Assembly: GCA_013400975.1 (NCBI GenBank)
Contig: WBMZ01005332.1
Location: forward strand, 1-64,000
Reading direction: 5' to 3'
DNA: 64,000 bases
DNA from: Atrichornis clamosus
Lineage: Eukaryota; Chordata; Aves; Passeriformes; Menuridae
The position numbers were made by a program, and so were the translations under genes. Each line of letters opens with the position of its first letter. Position 1 is the first letter of the stretch. The notes under the pieces were generated by a model. It saw nothing but the letters and a program-made list of their open reading frames with translations. It ran no database searches and had not been told where the DNA came from. Positions 47,001 through 59,200 of the stretch are shown here, piece after piece.

Positions 47001-49639
47001 GTGACTAGTGTCTGTCACATTTGCCTGACCTAAGGATGTGTTGTTGTGCATAACAGATAGCAGATGATAAACATACTGCAAAATAGAACACTTTTTTTTT
47101 TTCCCCCTTCTTAGTGTATGAGAGGCACAAGGTTTCAGTAACCAGTGTATTTCTTGGTGTCCTCATATTCATACAGTATCCTGAAGGATTTAGGAAAATG
47201 AAGAGTTTGAATCATTCATTGAAGGGTATAGAGAAATATTGTAAATGGAAAGTTTATGGAAACTACCCAAATTTTCTTATTTTCCTGTGAGTTACTGCTG
47301 TTTTGTCTAGGATTGGTTTTAATCAATAAGTCATTATATATATCAGAAAAAAACATTTATAAGAAGTTAAAGTGTGTCTGATCAATTAGCACATTCCTCT
47401 TCAGGGTGCAATATGATTTTTGCAAGATTTTTAGTCTGTCTAATGATAATGAAAAGAGTTGTTCAAATACTGGATGTAACTACTACTTTTTCTAAGTCTA
47501 AAACTTTATCTCTGGTAGTGTCTTTAATTTTCAGATGAAAGCAATGATTGAAGAAAAACTTCGGTGGTATATTTGTCTGAACTTCTTCAAATGGTAGCCC
47601 TCGTGCAACAGCAAGAGGAAACTAAGATTTCAGGTTTTGAAGGTCCACTTACATATCACGTTTTCTAGTTTGACTTCAGACAGAAAAACTACTCTGTATA
47701 CCATTAAGGCCTTTCTGAAATGCAAACTGATGCGTTGTGAGTAGTGATGACTGGGAGGCCTTCACAAGTTCACTCTTAATTTGAGCTAAAGCACTAAAGT
47801 TTGGGCACCTGTTTGACATCTGGTTAAGGCACCAAAAGAAATGAGCTATTCTTCAGTTCTTTGTGTCATCAAATTAAGTCTCAAAGCTTTTGGCTAAAAT
47901 GTTCCTTCTAAAAAGGTGAAATACAAAAGCATCAATAAAGGGAAACATAAGGTGGAACCTGATTACTCAATAAATTTACAAGAGATTAGACCTTTGGAAC
48001 ATACCCAGCCTTTGTGGCAGAGTTGTAGCCTAGGAACAGCAAAATAGATATAGTAATTCTAATGACTGAGGAATTTGAAAGCCAGGGAAATGATATTGGC
48101 ATGTTACGGGAGAAAACTTGACTGCTGGTAATGGTGACCCTGTTAATTGGAAATCTTAGAACTCTAATAGAGTTGCAGTCTGGGTGGTGTGTTGGGACAG
48201 TGCTGTGATATTTAGTTGCCCTTCAGAGCCCTGCAGCCACTGGGACTCTGCAGTTTAATCCTCACCAAGACCTTTCCCTAACCCAAAAGGCAGAAGTGTT
48301 CTTCTACGCTATGTAGGCTCTCAAGGAAAACTTGGACTCTATTTTGCAGACATGCTGTGCTGTTGTTTGTCCACTCAAAGACCGTACTTTGCTAGCAAAT
48401 CCTTTTCCCAGAGCTGAGATTTAGGTTTGAAGTACTGAACACTCCCCATGGCTTTCTACTTAAGTAATGGCTAGTCTCTGACCGGAGTTTGTCAGGCTTT
48501 GTGGCGTCTGAACTCCAATGGTGGAAGTACTCATTTGTCTCTTTCTCTCCTAAGATGATTGTTGCAATTTCTGCTCCTATTTTGCTCAATGACAATGTAC
48601 AGGCCTATGCTTCATTTTGCAAACTAACGTCACTCTTCCAAATGAACATCGTATTTTCTTTCTCAAATTAATAATTTTTAGATATCTGTTTAATAAATCA
48701 TATGTTGAACTTCCAACTGGCTATACAAGTGTTGAAAAATAAATTATCTTTGTCTTGAACTTAACCATTCATCCCTTTGCTAGATGAGGCTATTTCTGGA
48801 TCAATGATAGCTAATAGAATTGTTTTCTGCTCCTTCCCAAGAGCAATTACATTGCAGAACCTTACATGTCAGTAAGTCAAGTTGCCTACACAGTTACAGC
48901 TGAAAACTCAGCTCCGTATCAGACACACAGAACAAGTTAAACACATGCATAGTTATGATGAGCCCTACATGTGACATATTAAAAGTGCATTCATTAGGCT
49001 AACATATATTTGATATTTTTTTGCAACCATGCACTGATTTTTTTTTTAACATCTCTTGTTACTCTACTATGTCTACTGTGCTGTTTTATCTTACCATTTA
49101 ACTTCATTTTGAAGTAAATGTGTTGCAATATAACAGGATCTTCTTTACAAAAATCTGGGGTTTTGGCAACTTATAAACTAGTCATAGACATATTGCTAAA
49201 ATATGTATCCATATGGATTTTTTTGAGGAAGATAAGGAAAAGGTATTGAAAGGAAATATACCAAAAAACCTTAGTCTATGTGTCTCATGGTATATCTTCA
49301 CTGTACAAAACTATTTGATGAAAGAAACATTTACTGAGGAGCTGCCACTTCTCATTTCATTATGTAGGTTTATAAAATCCTTGACAGTGCCCTTCAGACT
49401 ATTAGAATTTGTCTTCATTTTCTGTGGGAAATTTCAAATTGGATTTATTTGTTTAACATTTACTTGTTCTAGTGCTTAATGTTCACTTAGACTAGTCTTC
49501 TGTAAACTGGAAATTTCCTTACTGTTTAGGTTGGTTTTTTTTTTGTTTTTTTTTTGTTGCAGTCCATTCATATTTAATGTGTTTTATGAAAAATAGAATT
49601 TGGTGTTTCATGTCTACTCTTACTCTGTGGGTAATTTAT
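44022..49639. other. Intergenic, no gene seen
   Basis: AT-rich. Only short unrelated frames occur (up to 96 codons at 44,609-44,899). No repeat or RNA feature is recognised. Confidence 0.5.
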
Positions 49640-50267
49640 GTTGGGGGTCTTGGTGGGTGAAAAGCTCAATGTGACTTGGCAATGTGAGCTTGCCAAAAGG
49701 CCAACCACATCCTGGGCTGCAAGAAAAGCTGCATAGCCAGCAGGTCAAGGGAGGGGATTCTGCCCCTCTACTCTTGTGAGACTTCCCCTGGAGTGCTACA
49801 TCCAGCTCTGGCGTCCTCAACACAAGAAAGACATGGATCTGCTGGAAGGAGTCCAGAGGAGGCCACTAAGGTGATCACAGGGCCGGAACACCTTTCCTGT
49901 TCATCTTGGAGAAGAAAAGGCTTTAGGAAGATCTTATAGCTCCTTCCAGTATCTAAAGGGGGCTACAAGAGAGCTAGAGAGGAACTTTTCACAAGGGCAT
50001 GTAGTGATACGATAATGGCCTTCAGCTGAAGGAGAGTAGGTTTAGATTGGATAGTAGAACAAAATTCTTTACTTGTGAGGGTGGTGAAGCAGTGGAACAG
50101 GTTGCTCAGGGAAGTTGTGGGCTTCCTGTCCCTGGAGGTGTTCAGGACCAGGTGGGATGGGACTCTGAGCAACCTGCTCTAGTGGAAGGTGCCCATGACA
50201 CCTGGGTGTTGGACCTAGGTGATTTTTAAGGTCCCTTCCAACCCAAATCTTTCTCCGATTCTATGAA
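49640..50267 (+). mobile_element. CR1 LINE 3' part, plus orientation
   Basis: About 630 bases of CR1 3' sequence. It includes GCATAGCCAGCAGGTCAAGG, TACATCCAGCTCTGG, GAAGGAGTCCAGAGGAGGCC, GGTGGTGAAGCAGTGGAACA, GGTCCCTTCCAACCC and a terminal GATTCTATGAA. It is 5'-truncated. ORF2 is broken by frameshifts, so short frames here are remnants. Confidence 0.95.
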
Positions 50268-53200
50268 ATCAGCTTGTCATGGAGCCAGTTTGACTGGAAA
50301 ATAGGACTCTCAAGAGTCCCCTTAAGAGTCAGCCTTGAAGGAATATGGGAGCAAGCTATGGACAGATTAGAGGGTATATTTGTAATTTCAAAGTGATTAC
50401 TTTCTGCTTTTGGGCTTTGACTAAAAAATCCATGGGGCTATTTTTAAACCCTTTGACAATTACCTGGGGTTCTTGACTGTCCGGTAGGTTAAAATTGTGA
50501 GCAGAAAGACTAACACTTGAGAGAGGTTCTGAAGTGATCTGGGTTCTTAAAGACAATCCATGTTGTCAGTGTTATGACTCTTCTTTGGCATTCTGCTTGC
50601 CTGGTCTGAAAATTATTGATCTTTAATAGCAGCTAAGAGGGAAAAGATGAACAGTATGGAATAAGAGCACATAACTGACTTTCCGTTTATGTACCAAAGT
50701 ACACACCAAATAATAGAGCGTTGAAGAGGAACAGAAAATTAATTGTGATAGAAAACTATGGGATGTGACTGGTTTTTAGATACTATTTTAAAAAATATTG
50801 CTGCACTGCTAGTAGCAAGACTTTAGTTTGCTTTTATATAGACTACTTTTATTATTTTTATTATTTAGAAAAGGCCTAATTACAGTTCCTCACACCAAGT
50901 TATAGCTGTAATTATTAATTCTGTTGACCCTTTATAGGATAATTCAAAACCCCAAGAGTTCTCAGGGGTTAAAAACACAGCTCATGTAGTCTATATTTTT
51001 TTTTCCACTTAGAAAGTCTTGTGAATTCTAAGTACTGAACAAAACATACTCTTGATCTCTGTGTGTGTGTGTGTGTGTTTCATGGGTTTTCAAACAACTG
51101 TATTAAAGTTATGCTCAGCAATATTTCATAATACAGAGATATTACTGCTCATAAGAATCAGTTTGTCAAAGTGCTCAGTTGTATGAAGGTTGTCAAAACC
51201 AATAGAGTAAGTCTGAGGAGGGTTTATTTCAGGCAATTTTATATATGTGGCTCACACCATTGTCTTTGGACAAAACCTCAGTGTACACCTCCAGAAGGAG
51301 GTTCTGGTATACAGGACCCCCACAGGGCTCAGCTGAGCCCCTCTGCTGAGATGATGATGCCCCTGGGCCATCTCATTTAAGACAGGGCAAAACCACTGGA
51401 TAGAGGGAGAGGACTGAGGAAAAAAATGCCTGAATGCAGATTCAGTGTTTCCCTTTGGTATTTAACTTCAAATATTGGTCCCAAATCAAGTTTTAAAATA
51501 TTCCACTAGAAAATCAAATTGATTGAAATTTCAGTTTAATCATTACCTACCAGATCATTTGTTAAGATTAAATTCTTGAATGTATATGTTTTGCAAAAGG
51601 AGCGCTTTAGAAGAACAACGATATAAACAATCTAAAAACAAATTTCAGGTCTGTGAGAGATAAAGCATGTTTTTGAATTTTCTTCAATTTTCCTCTTCTA
51701 TACTGAATTTTTTTTCTGAGAATACAGCATCTCCAACTAATGTTTCTTATCATCATGTGTCTGTCTTAAAAAAGAGTATTTATTTTCAAATCCATCCTAT
51801 TTTGTCATCCTGTACTGAGATTTTTTCAGTTTCTGACAGGCAGTGCGGGCAGAGGTTCATTATCTGCTGCCCAGAGGTTGCCCCACTGAACCAGTAAGAA
51901 AAGGTTCACCATAATTTGATCACTCCCTCAGCTGGGCAGAAATCTTGGACAGTAGCTCCTGGCCCTTGGTTTCTCGAACATAGCAGGGGAATCTATTATC
52001 CCTGTATGCAGCAGAACAGTTGAGGTGAAAAGGCTAAATTCAAGTCCCACTTTTGATTTCTGAGAAAAGACAATATTGTAGAGATACTGTTATTGTAAGA
52101 CACATGATGATAACAAGAATCTTTAATGTGTGTGGGGTTTTTTTTGTTGTTGTGGGACTGGTATTTTTTGGGTTTGTTTTTGTTTTGTGGTTTTTAAAAA
52201 AAAGTTTATTTTTACTGCCTAGTCTGACATCAGCCCATTATCAGAAATACAGATTCTTTTTTTCCCTTTCTTTAATTACATTAGTTACATTTGATTGGGT
52301 GATCAGTACTTTTGAATGTTAACATGTACGTCATGAATTATATTAGAGTGTTTCTGAACTTAAAGAACTATGAGATGTGAATTCTGGATAATAGGCTTTC
52401 TATAAGAACATACAAAATTCAGATAGGTATGCACCCATTATTTTATCTGAAAAGGTATTCAGAGAGCTCTGTAGTGAAGGATGAACTCAATAGCTTACCT
52501 TTTTTTTTTCTTGAATATTCACAAATATCTTCTAGCAATAGTAGGCAAAATAACTCATGGTGTTTTTTTAAAGATAATAACCAGATGTGTTGCTGATGCC
52601 TATCTGTAAATTCTGTTTAAATCAAAGAGCCAAAGGGGGAAAATAAAATATATTTACAATTCTCAGAAAGCTGAATCCTGTGACTACTGTTTCACTAAGT
52701 AAAAGCATCGTTTTATCAAATAAGCAATATCCAAAAGTATTAAAAAATTACTTGGAAAATGGGCAGAATAAATTAATCTGGTTGAAAGCAGTTTTGTGTC
52801 AGTTCTGGAGTTTCAGAAAGCAAATCAATGAATAACACCTCAGCTATGGTCCATTAACTTAGGTCTATTAAGGGAAAAACTGAACAAGATCAGATGCTGA
52901 GATATTGAACTTTAGTCTTGATTTTTAATATAAGATACTAGGTGAAATTAAATGTCTAACTGCCTGTTGCTAAGAAGCTAACATAAAGTACAAGCTTACT
53001 GATTGAAGCACTGGAAAAGATGTGTTCACTTGATTGACTGCAGCGTGATTCAAAGGATTTGGAACATGTAGGAAGTGAATAATTACAGACAACTGATAGC
53101 ACAAAAAAATCTTTCCTGATGAAGATGATCCTAGGAATATTGATAACACAGAGTGTTTGATCATGCACAAGTTTTTCTGGTGAGACCTGTAACAAATTAT

Positions 53201-53989
53201 TTTCTTTTAAACCAAGTCTTTGATGAACTGAATATACTAATTGCTAGGGTTTAAAAATAGGAAGTTATCACTTGTTCTTCTTCATTTCTATGTAGCACCC
53301 TAAACAGAATTTGCAAATATATTACCACTATTAAACATTTTATGCTTTAGGATACCTTTTCTTTGGGAAAGATATAGAACCAGTACAAGCTTTCTTGTTG
53401 TAAATCAAAGTAACTTTAAAATATTTGAACTAAGTCTAGATATGTTGCAATGTCTTTCCTATAATTTAATTTCTAATAATTTACCTACTTTAAACATTTT
53501 TATTATTTATTCATCACTAGTGTTTCATATCTAACATTCTCTGAAGTCAATGAAGTTCAGCAAGTGTCATCAATAATTTATTCAGATTTACAAACATTAT
53601 AGGACATACAAGATTATATTTAGTGAAATCTGAAATCTAGTTTTAAATTTGCAGTAAGTTTCAGAAATAAAGAAGTGTATATTTTAGGTGAAATTTATCC
53701 TGGCCCTGAAGTGGTCAAACGTGTATATTAAAAAGGAATTGTAAGATCATAAATTTGGGTAATGTCTATACTTTTTTTTTAACTCTTTGAGACTTCCCAC
53801 ACACACTTAGCACACCTTCAAGTATAAGAATGGGTGGTCCTAAAACTTAGAAAAATGTACGAATGTACATCAGGAGACTAGCTTGGCTGAAGAGGCTCCA
53901 GTCCATAAATGACGTAGACTGGAGATTCAAATGAGGACAGGTTGCACAGCAGGAACTTGGAAGTGTTGCTTGAGCCAGCACTGATGATG
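50268..53989. other. Intergenic, no gene seen
   Basis: AT-rich with long T-runs near 52,138 and 52,500. A short GC-richer segment at about 51,285-51,405 may be an LTR fragment but I could not name it. No gene is supported. Confidence 0.45.
51061..51078 (+). repeat. GT dinucleotide microsatellite
   Basis: Nine GT units (with a TTT end). Probably polymorphic. Confidence 0.9.
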
Positions 53990-54405
53990 TCAGAAAAGCC
54001 AAAGCTTGGTTAGAATGGAAGTGGCAAGGGATGTTGCAGTCAATTAGAGAACCTTCTACTGCTTCATGAGCAGAATAAACAAAAATGTGGGTTTGTGGTG
54101 AAAAGGGTCAGTCACTTAGTGACGTAGAGGATGCAGTTAAGGTTGAGACATCAGTGCCTTCTTTGCCTATACATTCACTATAAGGTATCACAAATTTTTG
54201 TGCCTAGGTACAGAGTCCAAATGGAGGAAAAATAAGCAGTGGAAGCTGATCAAGTCAGAGATCTCTACTACTTTTAAAGTTATATACAGAGAGAAGGAAT
54301 TCCCAATGAATGCAAAAAGTCAAATGTTGGACTCATTTTTCAAGAATGAAAATGATAGAGGGTTCTACTAGCCAATCAGCTTCACCTTTTGTCTATGAAG
54401 GGGCC
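53990..54405 (+). mobile_element. Old CR1-like LINE fragment, ORF2 middle
   Basis: Diverged segments are in CR1 order: AGAAAAGCCAAAGCTTGGTT, then GGCAAGGGATGTTGCAGTC, CACTTAGTGACGTAGAGGAT and ATCAGTGCCTTCTTTGCCTA. Near the end CATTTTTCAAGAATGAAAA leads to AGCCAATCAGCTTCACC, equivalent to the RT stretch before and at PVSLT. Strand and order agree with the fragment at 56,085. Confidence 0.65.
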
Positions 54406-56084
54406 TTAAAAATTACTTAAGAAAAGTGTAAAGTTATTTGTAAGAAAAAGGCCTATATCTGTGTGTGCATTTTCTTTTAGCACAATGTCAGTGCAGTTTC
54501 TTTGCATCTTTAAGTAAGTCTTGATGCCTTTTATTTCAACACCCTAGACTGAAATACTTAAGAATAGTGAATTTCTGATAGAAGTAGCTTTGATGCAACC
54601 ATATGCTTTAAAATGTTGTGTCAGCTTGGAGTTTTATGCACTTCCCTCATCATAAACTTAATGTCAGGCTATTTGTAGAATATGCCATATTTTTTTTCTT
54701 TCATGTGTGAAAAATATAATATGCAAGAAGAAAGTTAAACAAAAATTACTTTAATATTTGCCAGTGATTTGAAAAGATACTTTAGTAGAATCTGTGGAAC
54801 CTGTTAATTTCATCCTTTCAGAGTCACTTACATTCTTGTGAAATAGGTTCAAATATCATACTAATTGTGAAATACAGTGCATTATATCCATTTAGAGTGG
54901 TAAATGTGTCTTCCACATGTAAAGGTTTTAAGCAACTATTGTGTCTTGCCAGGAATTTGGAGATTAGAACATGGACAAATATTGATAATCTAAGGAAAGC
55001 TCCATCTCAGTATGAGGTGGGTGAATGTAAACTTTGAATTCAACGTTCTCTTAGACTTCTAGAACTGCTCTTCCACTTATATGGACAGATATATTTTGAG
55101 AGACAATTATGTACAGCAATTTAGCCTAATAACAGGTTTCACTTGAGCAAAATTAGAGATCTTCAATAGAAGTTTCCATGAATAGACCTTAGTTGTCAGG
55201 CATTAAAGATTATATTTGCTGAGAAGTGATAACCACTGTTAATAGAAAAATAGAACTGTAATAGCTAATACAAAGCTGATAACAATTTATAAGTCTTTAG
55301 AAAGTCAAGTCTTTTCAGCTGTGATCTTCCTTCATATCAATTGACTGGTTGGCTGACCCTTTTTATTCATGTATAAATTAACAAATGAGTAGATATGGAG
55401 GCAAGACAAGAAGAATGACGCACGCTGGTAGAACAGAAAATGTAACTTGGGTGTTGCAGAAGAAGTGCCTAAAAGTATATGCTGATGAAAAACCTACCTC
55501 TTAATAGTACTTCTTTTCTTCCCCTCATAAATATTATTTTACTTTATTGTTGCTGTTTCTTCCTTCTTAGAGAATTATTGCTTTTCACATATTCCAGGTG
55601 ATCAGGTCGGATTTTTTTCAGCCCCCTTTGATGTTTTTACCTTCAACTTAAATTACTTGCAATAGATCAAGTAACACAATATGACTATTAATGTTGGATG
55701 AGATGAGCAAGCTTCCATAGGGACTACAAAAAGGTGGTGTGGGGGTGTGATTTAACAGATATGTTGAAAGATTTATTTTTTTTTAATATCCATTCAGATA
55801 GCTGTTATCTTCAAAAAAGCTTAGCTAGCTGACATTTGCATACATTATGAAACAATTGTTTATTTGTTTCCCCACCTTCCATCCATTCAATAAGATGTTT
55901 AATCAGTCAGGCTGTTTGTGCATTTCCATGTCATGTATAACAAGAAAGAAAAAGTGAAAGGACAACTTCTGTTGTAGCAATCCCAAGAAAGAATGCACTT
56001 CTGGAATTATCAGATTTCAGAAATTAAATAGGACAGCCAGATATGCTTAACAGACTGATATTAGTAATATAATACAACATTGCA
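54406..56084. other. Intergenic segment between two old CR1 pieces
   Basis: About 1.7 kb of AT-rich sequence with no recognised feature. It separates two collinear CR1 fragments and may be an insertion into one element. Confidence 0.45.
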
Positions 56085-56230
56085 GCCTCATGGAAGTCAT
56101 TTCCAGAAATGAAAAAAACAAGTAAGTGGAAACAGATCAGCATGGATTTACCAAGAATAAATCAAACCTGACCAACCTGATTGCTTACTCTGAAGAGATG
56201 TCTAGGTCTGTGGACCAAGGGTAAGCAGTG
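56085..56230 (+). mobile_element. Old CR1-like LINE fragment, RT segment
   Basis: CAGCATGGATTTACCAAGAA, then ACCTGACCAACCTGATTGC and GGTCTGTGGACCAAGGGTAA correspond to the CR1 RT region with the QHGFTKG and LTNLI motifs. In CR1 that region follows shortly after PVSLT. The element is not traceable beyond about 56,230. Confidence 0.7.
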
Positions 56231-59200
56231 TATGCAAGACAACACAGCATCAATTATTTCAAAGGTATGCAAAAGTCAGTATTTTATCAGTCTTAATATG
56301 AATTTCTAAATCCAAGTTGTTTGTCTCTCTCCTCACCTACTTTACAATTACTCTTAAAATTTCTACTTTTCAGGGCTTTCAAGAAAGCATATGTATTTAC
56401 ACACGTGGGTATAAATTCACATGACAGTGAATAATGGGTGATTGTATTTTCTGTGCAGTTTATTGTGCCTTCTGTAATGTCAGTCATTATTCTATCTGAC
56501 ATGGATAGCAGATTGATGTGTTTAAAATTAATGAGGTGTTTCTTTTCTCAGGGAAGAAGTTAATAAAGAACATTTTCCCCTATGAATTAGGTAGATGAAT
56601 TAATACAAATCTGCTTGATTTTTTAGAGTTTTGTGATTTTTTTCTTTCTAAAAATGCATCTTAAAACTTAGAGGTTGAAGGAACTGCAGCGACTGGAATA
56701 CAAAATTTCAATTAAAAAAATTATTAGAAAATTTTAAAATGTCATTCTTCAAGGATGAAAAAGGAAGAGTTTAAGGATATTCATCATCTTTTCAGTGCAG
56801 AAAAACAAATTTTAGAGTTATCCAACCATATATAATTTTCTTATCCTCATATGTGTGGCGGTTGCTGATTGGAGAGGATTATATATAAAATGACTTTGAG
56901 AACCTACAGCTCCTGCAATTGTTTGAGATGAGACCTGATGTTCACCTGGAACTCTAAATGGCTTCAAATGCAGCTCTTGTTAAATGGATCACATGAGAAG
57001 GGGAGAAAATTTGAGGTAGAAAAACCTTAAATAAGAAAGGATATAGGATCTTTGGTATTTTTTCCTGGTTTGTAAATAATTTTACCAACTTACTTCCCAT
57101 TATAGTAAAATTTGTGTATAAAAAGGAGTCAAAGTCTTCAAATCCTCTGTCTGAATGCAAGTATTGGAACTGAAATGCACCCTACGATCTCCTAGTGAGT
57201 TCTATGCATGTAAGAGATACACTAGAATTTTGTACCTTTGTAAAGTATTTGGATGTAAAGATAATGTTTTAATGCAATTATACTTAGTGGTTGTTTGCAT
57301 TCTTTATTTTTCTAACAAAATTGGTCTCTGAGCATTATTCACTTATGAAAGTCTATGACTCTCCATCTTTTGTTGTTTTCATCTGATCACCCTTTTAATG
57401 AAGAACATCTTTCACTCTCCCAGTTTCTTAATTTCAGTAAAGCAGGGCTGTTTATACCAGATTAATCTGTGGGTGTTTTTAGGTATTTGGGGGAGATTTG
57501 ATTCAATTTTATGACAATCTGTGGCACTAGTTTTGAGCATTACATCTTCACTCTTAAAAACTGCCTGCAAAATTATTTCCAGGGAATAAAACAAGCTCAG
57601 AGTGGCTATGTGTAAAGCAGCTTGCTCTTGCCTGCAAGTGTTCCATGGGCTCATTAGCTTGGACACAGTACTGTGTTAGCTACAGCTTGACGTCTGTGAC
57701 CAGGAGCTGCCTTAGGGCAATAGTGTGCCCAACAGGTGCCTTTATTTAACCACTCACGTGTTCTTTTGCATGCAGTTAATGCAAAAATATTTGGTTAAAA
57801 GGAGCTCTATTCTTGTATTTCATTTGCTATACACGTTTATTATGTATATCTATATACACTTGCAAGCATATATTGGACTGTTCTGACCTGGATGATAAAA
57901 TGTTCAATGTTTTAGGCAATAATGCCACTGTTCTGAAGTGAAAGGGTGAACAGTTTAGCCAATAGAGCATTGGCATCTGAAATTATGTGTACGTGTAAGG
58001 CCATGGTATAGTCTGAGGTTCCAGCAGAGATGTGTAAGATCTAGTTTGAATGTTTTACACACGTGGGTAACTTGGTCTTGCTAGTGATAACACAACCTTA
58101 ATTACTTCAGTTCTCATCTTCTTCCATCACCTTGCAAAGTGTCCAGAAATACTGACAAGTTATTTCACAGTTTATTGGGAAGGAATTGGAATAAATCATG
58201 CAAAAAAAAGATCATAGGATATGCTTCTAGAAGAGTTGGCAACAGCAAGGTGCAGTATCTGTGAGGAAATGTTTGCTCTCAGCTGTGGTTTTTCATTTTG
58301 TTGGCCTACACTAAGAAGATGGCCTGAGAACTCTAATCCTCTGAGCTGACATTGCAATGAAATAACATCTGAAAAGATTACATGCTTAACTTCCATCACA
58401 CGTCTGACTGAATTTCTTTGCAAACTTCAGAAAGAGTAATGTTTTAAAGTATTTTTACATTAACTTCTTTTAGATCTTCCCTTAAATTAAGGTTTTTGAA
58501 TGCTACCTAGAACCTACATGCCATCTCCTTTTTCCTCATCTTTTTTGTTCTTTAAAACCTTCTATTCCTTTCTAAATGTCATCTCGTACAGCTGCCAGCT
58601 ATACAGGAGTCAGTGCAGGAGAACTCCTATAACTATTGCCTATTAAATTTACAATGAATTCAGACGACCCTGTCATTGCAACATCTGGGCTACTGCATTC
58701 CTATTTAGTTCTGCCAAACAGTTTAGAGCAACAGTGGGAATAGAGAATTGCTTTTCCGCTAGATATGCAGTAATTTATCTTTGTTTCTCTGCACGTGTAA
58801 TTATGCAAATATCACCTTTGGAAACTTATTTCATTGATCATAGAAGAGAATACAGGTGATATGATGTTCTCACTAAAGTATAAAAAGAATGATGGTGGAA
58901 GTGAGAGTAGCATTTATGATGAGAGTGTTCTTACATATTTCTAATCTTCCTAAGAACACATCAAATTAGCAAAGCATAACAGAACCAGCTGGAAGCATCT
59001 TATATTTTTATTATAAGCATCATCATTACTTCTTCTGATTTTTAATATTCTTTAGCTCTTTTGAGTTCATATCAAGACCAGTTTGAAAAAGGGGACTGTC
59101 TCCTGAAACTCTTTCTGTTTAGAATCTCCTAGATCTCCTTAATAAGAAACATAATTTAATATAGCATTAAAAATTCCAACTCCCATAAATTAATTAACCT

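Noticed and set aside
51285..51405. LTR fragment or coding exon
   Set aside because: The composition suggests a repeat, but I could not recall a family or find splice sites, so it is noted only within its region.
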